From Rhizobium sp. BT03 (GTDB lineage: Bacteria > Pseudomonadota > Alphaproteobacteria > Rhizobiales > Rhizobiaceae), in the NCBI RefSeq assembly GCF_030053155.1, contig NZ_CP125644.1, positions 124,001 to 188,000 of the forward strand: 64,000 nt of DNA, in the 5' to 3' direction. This document shows, piece by piece, positions 25,544-34,108 of the stretch; position 1 is the stretch's first letter, and each line of letters opens with the position of its first letter. Under the pieces are notes generated by a model that saw only the letters and a list, made by a program, of their open reading frames with translations, searched no databases and had not been told where the DNA came from. A program made the position numbers and the translations under genes.

Positions 25544-26482
25544 TCAGTATTTCGGCAAGCCGGGCGGATTGGTCTCGGATGCCGGCAAGGCTTCCTGCGA
25601 AAGATGCCAGTGGTCGAGGATTTTGCCATAGGTGCCATCCTTGATCAGGCCATTTGTGGCGACGGTCAGCGCATCGGCCAGACCGCTTCCCTTGCGGGTG
25701 GCGATGGCGACATCCGAGCGCTCCGGCCAGCCGGCGCTGAGCGTGCCGACGCGCTTGATGTTCTTGTCGCGCGCGGCGATGAAGACGAGCTGGGCGTGCG
25801 GCTGGACGATGACGTCGGCGCGACCCGAACGCAGCGCCAGGAGACTTGCCGCCTCGTCATCGTAGTATTGCAGCTCGATCGGCTTCAGGCCGGCGGCGAC
25901 GTCCTCATCGCTCCACTTCAGCAGGATGCGCTCCTGGTTGGTGCCGGCGCCGACGATGATCCTCAGGCCGGCAGCATCCTTTGGCTCCTTAATCGAGGTG
26001 ATTGGACTGTCGGATTTGACGAAGAAACCGTGCAGGCCCTGGCGGTAAGTGGAGAAATCGAATTTTTCCTTGCGCTGCTCGGTCACCCCGACATTGGAGA
26101 TGACGGCATCATATTTGCCCGAGGTCAGGCCGAGCGGCCAGTCGATCCAGGCGACCGGCACGATCTCCAGCGTCAGGCCGAGGCTGTCGGCAATGGCGGA
26201 GGCATAATCGGGATCGGCTCCGACCACGGTCTTGGCGTCCGTGGCATAGGTGGCAAGCGGCGGACTGCCGGGGCTGACGGCGATGGTGAACTTGCCCGGG
26301 GTGACGAACTTGAAGTCCTTCGCAATCGCAGCAATCGCCGCATCGTTCTTGGCGGCATGAAGCCGGCCCGGCTGCTGCGGGCTGAGATCGAAATCGTCGG
26401 CCGCACGGGTGGCACCGAAACCAGTCAATGCCGAGAGCAGGACTGCGAACAGCAGGGTGCGAGATATCGGATGGATCGTCAC
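25544..26482 (-). CDS. Amino-acid-type ABC substrate-binding protein (paralogue 2)
   Basis: 312 residues from GTG 26482, with GGAGG 10 bases upstream. A signal peptide (TLLFAVLLSALTGFGATRAA) leads into DDFDLSPQQPGRLHAAKNDAA. The SBP family 3 core is visible: GKFTIAVSPGSPPLATYATD, IADSLGLTLEIVPVAWIDWPLGLTSGKYDAVISNVGVTEQRKEKFDFSTY. It is close to the next binding protein along its whole length. Both probably feed the fused permease-ATPase with cystine- or S-alkyl-cysteine-like amino acids. Confidence 0.88.
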   Translation of the reverse strand: MTIHPISRTLLFAVLLSALTGFGATRAADDFDLSPQQPGRLHAAKNDAAIAAIAKDFKFVTPGKFTIAVSPGSPPLATYATDAKTVVGADPDYASAIADSLGLTLEIVPVAWIDWPLGLTSGKYDAVISNVGVTEQRKEKFDFSTYRQGLHGFFVKSDSPITSIKEPKDAAGLRIIVGAGTNQERILLKWSDEDVAAGLKPIELQYYDDEAASLLALRSGRADVIVQPHAQLVFIAARDKNIKRVGTLSAGWPERSDVAIATRKGSGLADALTVATNGLIKDGTYGKILDHWHLSQEALPASETNPPGLPKY

Positions 26483-26519
26483 GTTCAATATACCTCCATT
26501 TGCGTCGAGAAGCGGCAAC

Positions 26520-26550
26520 GGACCGGCGCGTTTCCCTATAACGCCGGTCC
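26520..26550 (-). other. Hairpin between the two binding-protein genes
   Basis: Nine-base stem GGACCGGCG with its complement and a 13-base loop, 12 bases after the stop of the upstream binding-protein gene. It is the same arrangement as the hairpins after the other binding-protein genes in this window. Confidence 0.55.
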
Positions 26551-26562
26551 GCTGGACCAGCG

Positions 26563-27507
26563 TTACGAGCCGCTCTTCGGCAGGCCGGGCGGGTTGGTCT
26601 GCGCCTTGTCGATCGCCTCAGGACCGAGATTCCAGCTATCGAGGATCTTCTTGTAGGCGCCGCTGGCGATCAGATCGTTGACGACGTCGGTCAAGGGCGC
26701 CGCCAGGCCGCTGCCTTTGCGGGTGGTAACGGCAATCTCGGCGGTGATCGGCCACCCACCGCTGACGGTGCCGACGAGCTTGGTCTTGCCATTGATTCCC
26801 GCCGCATAGGCCTGCGTCGCGTTGACGCTGAAGACGGCATCGGCCCGCCCGGACTGGACGGCGAGATCCTTGACCGCGTCGTCGTCATAATATTGCACCT
26901 CGATCGGCTTGAGGCCGGCCGCGACATTCTGCCGGTCCCATTCCAGCAGAATTTTCTCCTGGTTGGTGCCGGCATCGGTGATGACCTTCAGGCCGGCAAT
27001 ATCCTTCGGCTGCCTGAGCGCCGTAATCGGGCTGTCGGCCTTGACGTAGAAACCAAGCTCATCCTTGCGGTAGGTCGAGAAGTCGAATTTCTCCTTGCGC
27101 TCTTCCGTGACAGTCACATTGGAGATCACCGCGTCGAATTTGCCGGAGGTCAGCCCGAGCGGCCAATCGGCCCAGGCAACGGAAACGAGATTGAGCTTCA
27201 GGCCCAGGCTGTCGGCAATCGCCTGCGCCAGATCGACGTCATAGCCGATGACCGTCTTTGAATCGGAAGCATAGTCGTGCAGCGGCAGATTGCCGCTCGA
27301 GCTGATGCCGACGGTGAAGACACCGCTTTCGACGAACTTGAAGTCCTTGATTTCGGCGATCCGCTTCTCGTTCTTTTCCACCCGCAGCCGGTTCGGCTGT
27401 TCGGGGCTGAGATCGAATTTCTGCTGCGCCTGAGCGGAACCGAAACCGATCGCGGCAATGGTGACGGCTCCCGCTATCAGAAGCCTTGCCCTATCTGTAA
27501 ACGTCAT
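26563..27507 (-). CDS. Amino-acid-type ABC substrate-binding protein (paralogue 1)
   Basis: 314 residues from ATG 27507 (GAAGGGG upstream). Signal peptide RARLLIAGAVTIAAIGFGSAQA, then QQKFDLSPEQPNRLRVEKNEKR. The core GVFTVGISSSGNLPLHDYAS, IADSLGLKLNLVSVAWADWPLGLTSGKFDAVISNVTVTEERKEKFDFSTYRKDELGFYVK is typical of SBP family 3. About half of the positions match its downstream paralogue, so the pair arose by tandem duplication. The role is uptake of sulfur-containing amino-acid derivatives by operon context. Confidence 0.88.
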   Translation of the reverse strand: MTFTDRARLLIAGAVTIAAIGFGSAQAQQKFDLSPEQPNRLRVEKNEKRIAEIKDFKFVESGVFTVGISSSGNLPLHDYASDSKTVIGYDVDLAQAIADSLGLKLNLVSVAWADWPLGLTSGKFDAVISNVTVTEERKEKFDFSTYRKDELGFYVKADSPITALRQPKDIAGLKVITDAGTNQEKILLEWDRQNVAAGLKPIEVQYYDDDAVKDLAVQSGRADAVFSVNATQAYAAGINGKTKLVGTVSGGWPITAEIAVTTRKGSGLAAPLTDVVNDLIASGAYKKILDSWNLGPEAIDKAQTNPPGLPKSGS

Positions 27508-27599
27508 GCCCCTTCTCCATTTCATCTTTAGGTTGTGGTTATTGTTATTCGGCCGGAGCAGCCCGTCGCGGCCCGGCATTTCGCCAGCGCTCTTAGGCG

Positions 27600-29378
27600 C
27601 TAGAGAACCTTGGCGAGGAATTCCCGCGTACGGGGATGTTCCGCTTGTGCGAAGATGCGGGCCGGCGGGCCGGCCTCCAGGATGCGGCCGCTTTCCATGA
27701 AGACGACCGTGTCGGCGACTTCGCGGGCAAAACCGACCTCATGGGTGACGATGACGAGCGTCGTGCCGGTGCGGGCAAGTTCCTTGATGAGGTCGAGCAC
27801 TTCGCCGACGAGCTCCGGATCGAGTGCGGAGGTCGGCTCGTCGAAGAGCAGCACCTTGGGATGGAGCGCGAGCGCCCGGGCGATCGCCACACGCTGCTGC
27901 TGGCCGCCGGAGAGCTGGCGCGGATAGGCGTTGACCTTGTCGCTGAGGCCGATGCGGGCAAGCAGTTCCTGCGCCAGCTGCACGGCCTCCTCGCGGCCGA
28001 GCCCGCGAACCTGGATGGGCGCCTCTATGAGATTTTCGAGCACGGTCAGATGCGGGAAGAGATTGAAGCTCTGGAAGACCATGCCGATATCGGCGCGGCG
28101 TTTGAGGATCTCCTTCTCCTTGAGCTCGTAGAGCGTGTCGCCCTTACTGCTGTAGCCGACGAAATCGCCGTCGACGGAGATGAAACCCTCATCGACACGC
28201 TCCAGATGATTGATGGCGCGCAGAAGCGTCGATTTGCCGGAGCCGGAAGGGCCAAGGATGGCGGTCACGCTGCCGGCCGGCAGGCTGAGCTCGACCTGGT
28301 CGAGCACCTTCAGAGAGCCGAAACTCTTCGAGATCGTTTGAACGCGCACCGCCCCGCCCGCGGCCCTCAGGGCGGCCGCATCCCGGAAGCCGATCTTGCG
28401 CGCGAGCCCCGCCGCCGTATCGAAGGCAGGAAGCGGACGGCGGAAACGTTCGAAAAATGCCTGAAAGGGCTGCGGCGTCGGATTGCGCACGGCGCCCTTG
28501 GAGAAATAACGCTCGATATAGTGCTGGGCGACCGACAGCACCGTCATGATGATCAGATACCAGACGGTAGCGACCATCAGCAGCGGAATGACTTCGAGAT
28601 TGCGGCGATAGATCACCTGCACCGTGTAGAAGAGTTCCGGCAGCGCCAGCACATAGACCACGGACGTGCTTTTCGCCAATCCGATGAGTTCGTTGAAACC
28701 GGTCGGCAGGATGGCGCGCATGGCCTGCGGCAGCACGATGCGGAAAGCCTGGCGCCGGCGCGGCAGCCCGAGGGCGGCCGCCGCTTCCAGCTGCCCATGA
28801 TCCACCGAAAGAATACCGCCACGGACGATCTCAGCGAAGAAGGCCGACTGGTTGAGTGTCAAGCCGAGGAAGGCGGCGGCAAAGGGCGTCAGCAGCTGCA
28901 CCGTGGGATAATCGATGAAGATCGTGTTGGTGAAGGGGATGCCGATCCTGATCGTTTCGTAGAGATAGCCGAGATTGTTCAGGATCAGCAGCAGCACGAT
29001 CATGGGGATCGAGCGCAATAGCCAGATATAGCCCCAGGAAAGGCCTGATAGCAGCGGCGACTTGGAGACCCGGGCGAGCGCCAGGGCCGTACCGAGAATG
29101 GAACCGGAAACGGCGGCAAGCGCGGTCAGGAGCAATGTCCTGCCGAGGCCGACGAGCACCGGCTCGGCAAAAAACCATTCGGCAAAGACGTTCCAACCCC
29201 AGCGCGGATTGGTGAAGGTGGAATAGAGCACGGCGACGATGACGACGGCGGCAAAGATCGTGCCTGCCAGCCGCTCCGGATGACGCGCCGGCACGATGCG
29301 ATACCGGGAATGATCCTGCTTTGGTTCTGCCGTCCTGCTGTCGGGCGCAATGCCCGCGAAATCCGTCGTCAGTGCCAT
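27600..29378 (-). CDS. Fused amino-acid ABC transporter permease and ATPase
   Basis: 592 residues joining two usually separate subunits. Residues 35-275 are a HisM/TcyL-like permease with helices from [19 protein letters not shown], the segment [24 protein letters not shown] and EAA loop [29 protein letters not shown] linker of about 60 residues leads to an ATPase (340-592): Walker [15 protein letters not shown], signature [16 protein letters not shown], Walker [16 protein letters not shown]-loop [15 protein letters not shown]. One protein therefore gives a homodimeric transporter. It serves the two binding proteins encoded next. Confidence 0.92.
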   Translation of the reverse strand: MALTTDFAGIAPDSRTAEPKQDHSRYRIVPARHPERLAGTIFAAVVIVAVLYSTFTNPRWGWNVFAEWFFAEPVLVGLGRTLLLTALAAVSGSILGTALALARVSKSPLLSGLSWGYIWLLRSIPMIVLLLILNNLGYLYETIRIGIPFTNTIFIDYPTVQLLTPFAAAFLGLTLNQSAFFAEIVRGGILSVDHGQLEAAAALGLPRRRQAFRIVLPQAMRAILPTGFNELIGLAKSTSVVYVLALPELFYTVQVIYRRNLEVIPLLMVATVWYLIIMTVLSVAQHYIERYFSKGAVRNPTPQPFQAFFERFRRPLPAFDTAAGLARKIGFRDAAALRAAGGAVRVQTISKSFGSLKVLDQVELSLPAGSVTAILGPSGSGKSTLLRAINHLERVDEGFISVDGDFVGYSSKGDTLYELKEKEILKRRADIGMVFQSFNLFPHLTVLENLIEAPIQVRGLGREEAVQLAQELLARIGLSDKVNAYPRQLSGGQQQRVAIARALALHPKVLLFDEPTSALDPELVGEVLDLIKELARTGTTLVIVTHEVGFAREVADTVVFMESGRILEAGPPARIFAQAEHPRTREFLAKVL

Positions 29379-29416
29379 TCTTGTTTCCCTTTATCGATTG
29401 TCGGTCTTTGCCGCTT

Positions 29417-29968
29417 TCAGAGATGTGCGCCTGCCGCACGCAGACGCGGCTCAACCGCTTCATTTTCGAAAGCCGGCGGAACGAGATGGCTGATGTCCTT
29501 TTCGAAGGGCAGGCTCTTATAGATCTCGGGATCGGCCGATGTATCGAAGAGAGCGGTGTAACCATAGTCGAGATAGAGACCGACGGCCTCGGGCTGGCGG
29601 AAGCCGGTCGTGAGGTAGATCCGGCTGTAGCCCTGGCGGCCGGCCTGAGCCTCCAGCTCCACCAATACCTTGCGGGCAAGGCCCTGGCGGCGCAGGTCGG
29701 AACGGGTCCAGATGCGTTTGAACTCGGCCGTGCGCTGGTTATAATGCTTGAAGGCGCCGCCGCCGATGGTTTCGCCGCCCCGGATCAGCAGGAGAAAACT
29801 GCCCTGTGGCGGCGCGAAGGCCTCGGGAGGATAGCGGTTCAGCTCGGCCGCCGCGCCCTCGGCATTGAAATAGTTGCCGTAGCGGCTGTCATATTCGTGG
29901 ATCAACTCGTCGATCAGCGGTTTGGCGCGGGGGTCGAGAGGGCTCGTATAGAGAAACGTATCGCTCAT
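29417..29968 (-). CDS. GNAT-family N-acetyltransferase, SnaA-like by context
   Basis: 183 residues from ATG 29968; a GTG at 29980 overlapping the amidohydrolase stop is an alternative. The acetyl-CoA loop is TRSDLRRQGLARKVLVELE (R/QxxGxG/A type), preceded by TIGGGAFKHYNQRTAEFKRIW and followed by YSRIYLTTGFRQPEAVGLYLDYGY. In Bacillus the equivalent position in the S-alkyl-cysteine operon is held by SnaA/SnaB, which N-acetylate S-modified cysteines. That function is inferred from neighbours, not from a diagnostic motif. Confidence 0.85.
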   Translation of the reverse strand: MSDTFLYTSPLDPRAKPLIDELIHEYDSRYGNYFNAEGAAAELNRYPPEAFAPPQGSFLLLIRGGETIGGGAFKHYNQRTAEFKRIWTRSDLRRQGLARKVLVELEAQAGRQGYSRIYLTTGFRQPEAVGLYLDYGYTALFDTSADPEIYKSLPFEKDISHLVPPAFENEAVEPRLRAAGAHL

Positions 29969-29976
29969 ATCGTTCG

Positions 29977-30960
29977 TCACCCGTGGTCGTCAGTGAGGAA
30001 GGTTTCGGCAAGCCGCACCCAATAGCGGGCGGCGGGCGCAATGATCGCGTCGTTGAAATTGTAGTGGGCGCTGTGGAGAGGTGCGCTGTCGCCATTGCCG
30101 ACGAAGAGGTAGCTGCCGGGATTGGCCTGCAGCATGAAGGCAAAATCCTCGCTCGCGGTTCGCGGGCGGAAGTCCTTCTCGATCGCGGCCAGACCGAGCG
30201 CGTCATAGGCGACATCCCGGGCAAAGGCCGTCTCCTTGGCGTGGTTGACCAGCGCCGGAAAGCCGAGCCGGTAGTTCACCTCCGCCACCGCGCCGAAGCT
30301 TTCGGCCTGAGCCCGGGCAAGGGCTGGAATACGCTCCTGCAGCAGCTGGCGCACCGTCTCGCTGAAGGCCCGCATCGTCAGCTTCATCTCCACGCTCTCG
30401 GGGATGACATTGGAGGCGGAGCCGGCATGGATCGAACCGACGGTGGCGACCGCCATGTCCTGCGGATCGACATTGCGCGAGACGACGCTTTGCAGGGCGG
30501 TGATGAAGGAGGCCGAGGCCAGCACCGGATCGACTGCGCGGTGCGGCTCGGCGCCGTGACCGCCTTTTCCGACGATCTTGACGACCGCCTGATCGACCGA
30601 GGCCATGGCCGGACCGGCGACAAAACCGAACTGGCCCGCCGGCACCCCCGGCCAGTTGTGCAGCCCGAAGACCGCATCGACCGGAAACCGCTCGAACAGG
30701 CCTTCCGAGATCATCTTGCGGGCGCCGGCGCCGATTTCCTCGGCGGGCTGGAAGATCAGCCTGAGCGTGCCGCTGAAATTGCCGCTCTCGGAGAGATAGC
30801 GGGCAGCCGCCAGCAGGATCGCGGTATGACCGTCATGGCCGCAGGCGTGCATGACGCCGGGATTGCTGCTGGCATAGGCAAGACCGGTCGCCTCCTCGAT
30901 CGGCAGCGCATCCATGTCGGCGCGAATGCCGATGCGTTTCTTACCTTTGCCGCGCCTGAG
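29977..30960 (-). pseudogene. M20-family amidohydrolase, 3' part (split by IS)
   Basis: The frame continues from LRRGKGKKRIGIRADMDALPIEEATGLAY through GVMHACGHDGHTAILLAAARYL to SEDFAFMLQANPGSYLFVGNGD. The metal ligands and GHDGH motif of M20D amidohydrolases are all here: ADMD, CGHDGH, EEIGAGA, and SEDF. It has lost its N-terminus to the insertion sequence at 30961. An internal ATG at 30915 could start a shortened product, but the family needs the missing part. In the S-alkyl-cysteine pathway the equivalent enzyme (SndA) removes the acetyl group from N-acetylcysteine derivatives. Confidence 0.88.
30956..30960. repeat. Target-site duplication, left copy
   Basis: CTGAG directly flanks the left end of the insertion sequence; the same five bases follow its right end at 32498-32502. 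Confidence 0.85.
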
Positions 30961-32497
30961 AGCTTGTGAAGCTTTTGAATCTTGTGCGTTTCAGGCCAGT
31001 GTTGGCTGGTCTTGGCTGGCTGATGCCATCGAGCGTTAGCCGATTACGCGGTGCGTTTTGATGGTCGCGTGTTGGCGTCAGGGTGATTGCCCTGGTTTAG
31101 CCATTGGCAAGCCGATGGCCTTGCAGGATATTGTTGGTGAGTGCGTAGCAGAGCACGACGGCCTGGACCTTTTCGATGCCGCGCACCGTCAATTGTCGCA
31201 GATTCCAGTTGCGCCAGCGGGCATGGATGCATTCGCAGATCGAGCGGGGTTTGTACTGAGCCTTGCCCGTCTCGCTTCCCATGCGGGTCCGCCAGGTTGA
31301 CACACCCGCACCGTCGCCGCGCCGCGGCAAGAAGGGATCGGTTCCGTGTTTGGACTGCGTGGGCGGACAAAAGACCTCGACCCCTTCGCCGTGCGCCCAC
31401 TCGATATCTTCAGCGCTGCAAAAGCCGCCATCGGCGAGATAGCGGCGCGGCAGATGGCCGCTCAGCGCGCGCAACCGCTCCAGCATCGGCCGCATGAGGC
31501 CGCGATCGGAGCCGGCATTGGTCACCTCGAGCCCGACCACGAACTGCTCGCCGGCGGTGCTCGCAACCTGCACATTATAAGCCGGACGGAAGCCGCCGTC
31601 GGCCATCTTCATCACCCGCGCCTGCGCATCCGTGCTGGAGGCGCGCGGCTCCTTCGGCTTTTTGCCATTGCCGCGCTTTTCTTCGCGCGCTTGGCGATGG
31701 CGCTGAATCTCGTCAAGAGCGGCCTTGGCTGCTCTGAGCCGCTCGCCGCGCTCACGCGCCGCTCGTTGCCTGGCAGCCTCGATGCGCCGAGTGCTGGCAT
31801 CCGAACGCGCATCGACCTCGCGCTTGAGCTGATCCACAACCGCCTCGGCAATGGAAAGATGCCGATCAAGCGTCGCCTTGCGGCCGAACGAGGCGGCACC
31901 CGCGCTCGCCCGGACCCGCACGCCATCCTGCGCCAAATTATCGAAAGCGACGAGGCCGGCATCGGCAAGCGCCGCCAGATGCTCGGCCAGCAGCCGGTCG
32001 AGCAGATCGGCGCAACCAACCCGAAAATCCGACAGCGTGTGATAGTTCACCGAGACGCCGCCGCACAGCCAGCGATAGACGTCGTGGCTCCCGCACAGCC
32101 GTTCCAGCGCCCGCGCACTGCCGACGCCATCGCTGCTGGCATAGAGCCACAGCGCCAGCAAAAGCCGTGGCGAAATCGGCGGATGGCCCGGCCGCTGCTC
32201 ACGCGCTTTGATCCGATCTTCAAGCGCGCTCAGATCCAGTCCCTCGACATAGCTCCAAATCACGCGCACCGCGTGATCCTGGCCGATCAAGCTGTCGATA
32301 TCCACGGCACGCAACTCGATCTGATCGCGCACCGGCTCGCGCATGCGCGCCGCCCCGCGCCCCGCCTGAGCACTGCGCTGCGATCCATGCACCGGCAATC
32401 CTTCGAACAGCTCGTCGCTCACCATCATCCCCCAAGCAAATCAACCACCCAACAGAATCACAATCCCATCGACACCGCCACAAAACATTCACAGGCT
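30961..32497 (-). mobile_element. Complete insertion sequence, IS1182/IS5-like, 1,537 bp
   Basis: Ends are imperfect inverted repeats: left AGCTTGTGAAGCTTTTG and right (complement) AGCCTGTGAATGTTTTG, differing at three positions. A CTGAG duplication flanks the element and one DDE transposase gene fills most of it on the minus strand. Removing the element with one CTGAG restores an uninterrupted M20 gene of 400 codons, which proves the boundaries. Transcription of the transposase runs in the direction of the disrupted operon, so downstream genes may still be read through. Confidence 0.93.
31097..32428 (-). CDS. DDE transposase of the insertion sequence
   Basis: 443 residues. The N-terminal DUF772-type region reads VDIDSLIGQDHAVRVIW through HPPISPRLLLALWLYASSDGVGSARALERL. 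The catalytic half includes LVAFDNLAQDGVRVRASAG (first Asp), NVQVASTAGEQFVVGLEVTNAGSD and RRYLADGGFCSAEDI (second Asp), with CECIHARWRNWNLRQLTVRG near the third acidic residue. A basic coiled-coil-like insertion (RRIEAARQRAARERGERLRAAK) lies between. The arrangement fits IS1182-type transposases; intact and possibly active. Confidence 0.9.
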   Translation of the reverse strand: MMVSDELFEGLPVHGSQRSAQAGRGAARMREPVRDQIELRAVDIDSLIGQDHAVRVIWSYVEGLDLSALEDRIKAREQRPGHPPISPRLLLALWLYASSDGVGSARALERLCGSHDVYRWLCGGVSVNYHTLSDFRVGCADLLDRLLAEHLAALADAGLVAFDNLAQDGVRVRASAGAASFGRKATLDRHLSIAEAVVDQLKREVDARSDASTRRIEAARQRAARERGERLRAAKAALDEIQRHRQAREEKRGNGKKPKEPRASSTDAQARVMKMADGGFRPAYNVQVASTAGEQFVVGLEVTNAGSDRGLMRPMLERLRALSGHLPRRYLADGGFCSAEDIEWAHGEGVEVFCPPTQSKHGTDPFLPRRGDGAGVSTWRTRMGSETGKAQYKPRSICECIHARWRNWNLRQLTVRGIEKVQAVVLCYALTNNILQGHRLANG

Positions 32498-32502
32498 CTG
32501 AG
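32498..32502. repeat. Target-site duplication, right copy
   Basis: CTGAG next to the right terminus of the insertion sequence, matching 30956-30960. Confidence 0.85.
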
Positions 32503-32718
32503 GGTGGCAACGATGCCGGTGCCGGCTATGCCCGTCGCCACCTCATAGCCCCAGGAGGAAAGGCGGGAGGCAACGAGCTTGCTCGTCCTGAGTTCCTGGA
32601 AGGCAAGCTCCGGATATTGATGCAGATCGTGGCGCAGCGCGATGATCTCGTCGAGATAGGCGGCAATACCCTTCTCGACCGGATCGTTGCTGCGCGGGTT
32701 CCGAGCGATGACGTCCAT
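32498..32718 (-). pseudogene. M20-family amidohydrolase, 5' part (split by IS)
   Basis: Starts at ATG 32718, 17 bases after the NtaA-type gene stop, and encodes 74 native residues: EKGIAAYLDEIIALRHDLHQYPELAFQEL is the classic M20D N-terminus (RHDLHQYPEL). The frame runs into the insertion sequence after VATLR and stops soon after. Joined with 29977-30955 it gives a 399-residue protein of normal family length, so inactivation looks recent. Confidence 0.9.
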
Positions 32719-32735
32719 GGCGGTTCGCCGGCGCC

Positions 32736-34085
32736 TCAGGCGCCGACAGCCCTTCCCTGCTCGAGCTGATCGGCACCGGCCGCATAGCGGCTTTCCCGGA
32801 AGGGCAGACCCAGATGATCGCGCAGCGTCTCGCCCTTCAGGACCGGATCGAAATAACCGCGTGCCGTGAGGATCGGCAGGACATGTTCGGCGAAGTCGGC
32901 GAAGCCTTCGGCGATAATGGGGAAGCCGAGGATAAAGCCATCGGCAGCGCCATGGTCCACCCAGCGGATGATCTCGTTGGCGATATGTTCCGCCGTCCCA
33001 ATGAAGGCCGTGCGGGGCGTCGCGGAATCGAGCGCGACCTGGCGGAGCGTCAGGCCTTTTTCCCGCGCCGTTCTTTTGATCCGGTCGGTGGTGGCACGGA
33101 AATTATTCCTGCCGATATCGCCGAGTTCAGGGAAAGCCTCATCGAGCGGGTAGACGCTGAAATCATGGTGATCGAAGAAGCGGCCGAGATAGAGGAGCGC
33201 CTCTTCGATCGTGACGAGATTGCGGATCGCCTGATATTTGGCTTCCGCTTCCTCGGTCGTCTTCCCGACGATCGGGCCGATGCCGGGATAGATGCCGACT
33301 TCGGCTGCCGGGCGCCCATGGGCGATGACGCTGTCCTTCAGCTGCCGATAGAAGCCTCGAGCCTCTTCGAACGGGCCGCCATTGGTAAAGACGGCATCGG
33401 CATGCTTGCCGGCGAGCCTAATGCCGGAGTCCGAAGCCCCCGCCTGGAAGACGACCGGTTGACCCTGCTTCGAACGGCCGATGTTGAGCGGCCCCTCGAT
33501 GCGGAAGAAGCGGCCCTTGTGGTTGAGACGATGCATCTTGGTCTTGTCGGCATAGACGCCGAGTTCGCGATTGCGGACGAAGGCATCGTCATCCCAGGAA
33601 TCCCACAGGCCTTTGATCGCATCGATATAATCCTCGGCGATCTCGTAGCGCAGTTCGTGCTCGGGATGTTCGCGGCTGTAATTGCGCCCCGAGCCCTCGA
33701 GCGGCGAGGTCACCGCATTCCACCCTGCCCGGCCGCCGCTGATGAGATCGATCGAAGCGAACTGGCGGGCGATGGTGAAGGGATCGCTATAGGAGGTCGA
33801 GACTGTGCCGACGAGGCCGATTTTCGAAGTCGAGGCCGCAAGCGCCGATAGAATGGCGATCGGCTCGAACCGATTGAGGAAATGCGGGATCGACTGCTCG
33901 TTGATATAGAGCCCGTCGGCGACGAAGGCGAAGGCGAGGCCGGCCGCCTCCGCCTTGCGCGCCGTCTTGACGAAGAAGTCGAAATTGACGCTGGCATCGG
34001 CCGGCCCGCTTGGATGCTTCCAGGCATTCATGTGACCGCCGGGACCCTGCAGCATGATGCCGAACGTGACGTGTTTCTGAGCCAT
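32736..34085 (-). CDS. NtaA/SnaA/DmoA-type FMN-dependent monooxygenase (CmoJ-like)
   Basis: 449 residues. HVTFGIMLQGPGGHMNAWKHPS, KAEAAGLAFAFVADGLYI, FEPIAILSALAASTSKIGLVGTVSTSYSDPFTIARQFASIDLISGGRAGWNAVTS and GPLNIGRSKQGQPVVFQAGASDSGIRLAGKHADAVFT are diagnostic of the nitrilotriacetate/dibenzothiophene-sulfone/dimethylsulfide monooxygenase family. These cleave C-N or C-S bonds with reduced FMN and oxygen. Next to an acetyltransferase, amidohydrolase and cystine-type transporter it matches Bacillus CmoJ, which removes S-alkyl groups from N-acetylcysteine. The function is inferred from family and context. Confidence 0.9.
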   Translation of the reverse strand: MAQKHVTFGIMLQGPGGHMNAWKHPSGPADASVNFDFFVKTARKAEAAGLAFAFVADGLYINEQSIPHFLNRFEPIAILSALAASTSKIGLVGTVSTSYSDPFTIARQFASIDLISGGRAGWNAVTSPLEGSGRNYSREHPEHELRYEIAEDYIDAIKGLWDSWDDDAFVRNRELGVYADKTKMHRLNHKGRFFRIEGPLNIGRSKQGQPVVFQAGASDSGIRLAGKHADAVFTNGGPFEEARGFYRQLKDSVIAHGRPAAEVGIYPGIGPIVGKTTEEAEAKYQAIRNLVTIEEALLYLGRFFDHHDFSVYPLDEAFPELGDIGRNNFRATTDRIKRTAREKGLTLRQVALDSATPRTAFIGTAEHIANEIIRWVDHGAADGFILGFPIIAEGFADFAEHVLPILTARGYFDPVLKGETLRDHLGLPFRESRYAAGADQLEQGRAVGA

Positions 34086-34108
34086 GGGATCGATCTCCTT
34101 GAAAAGGG

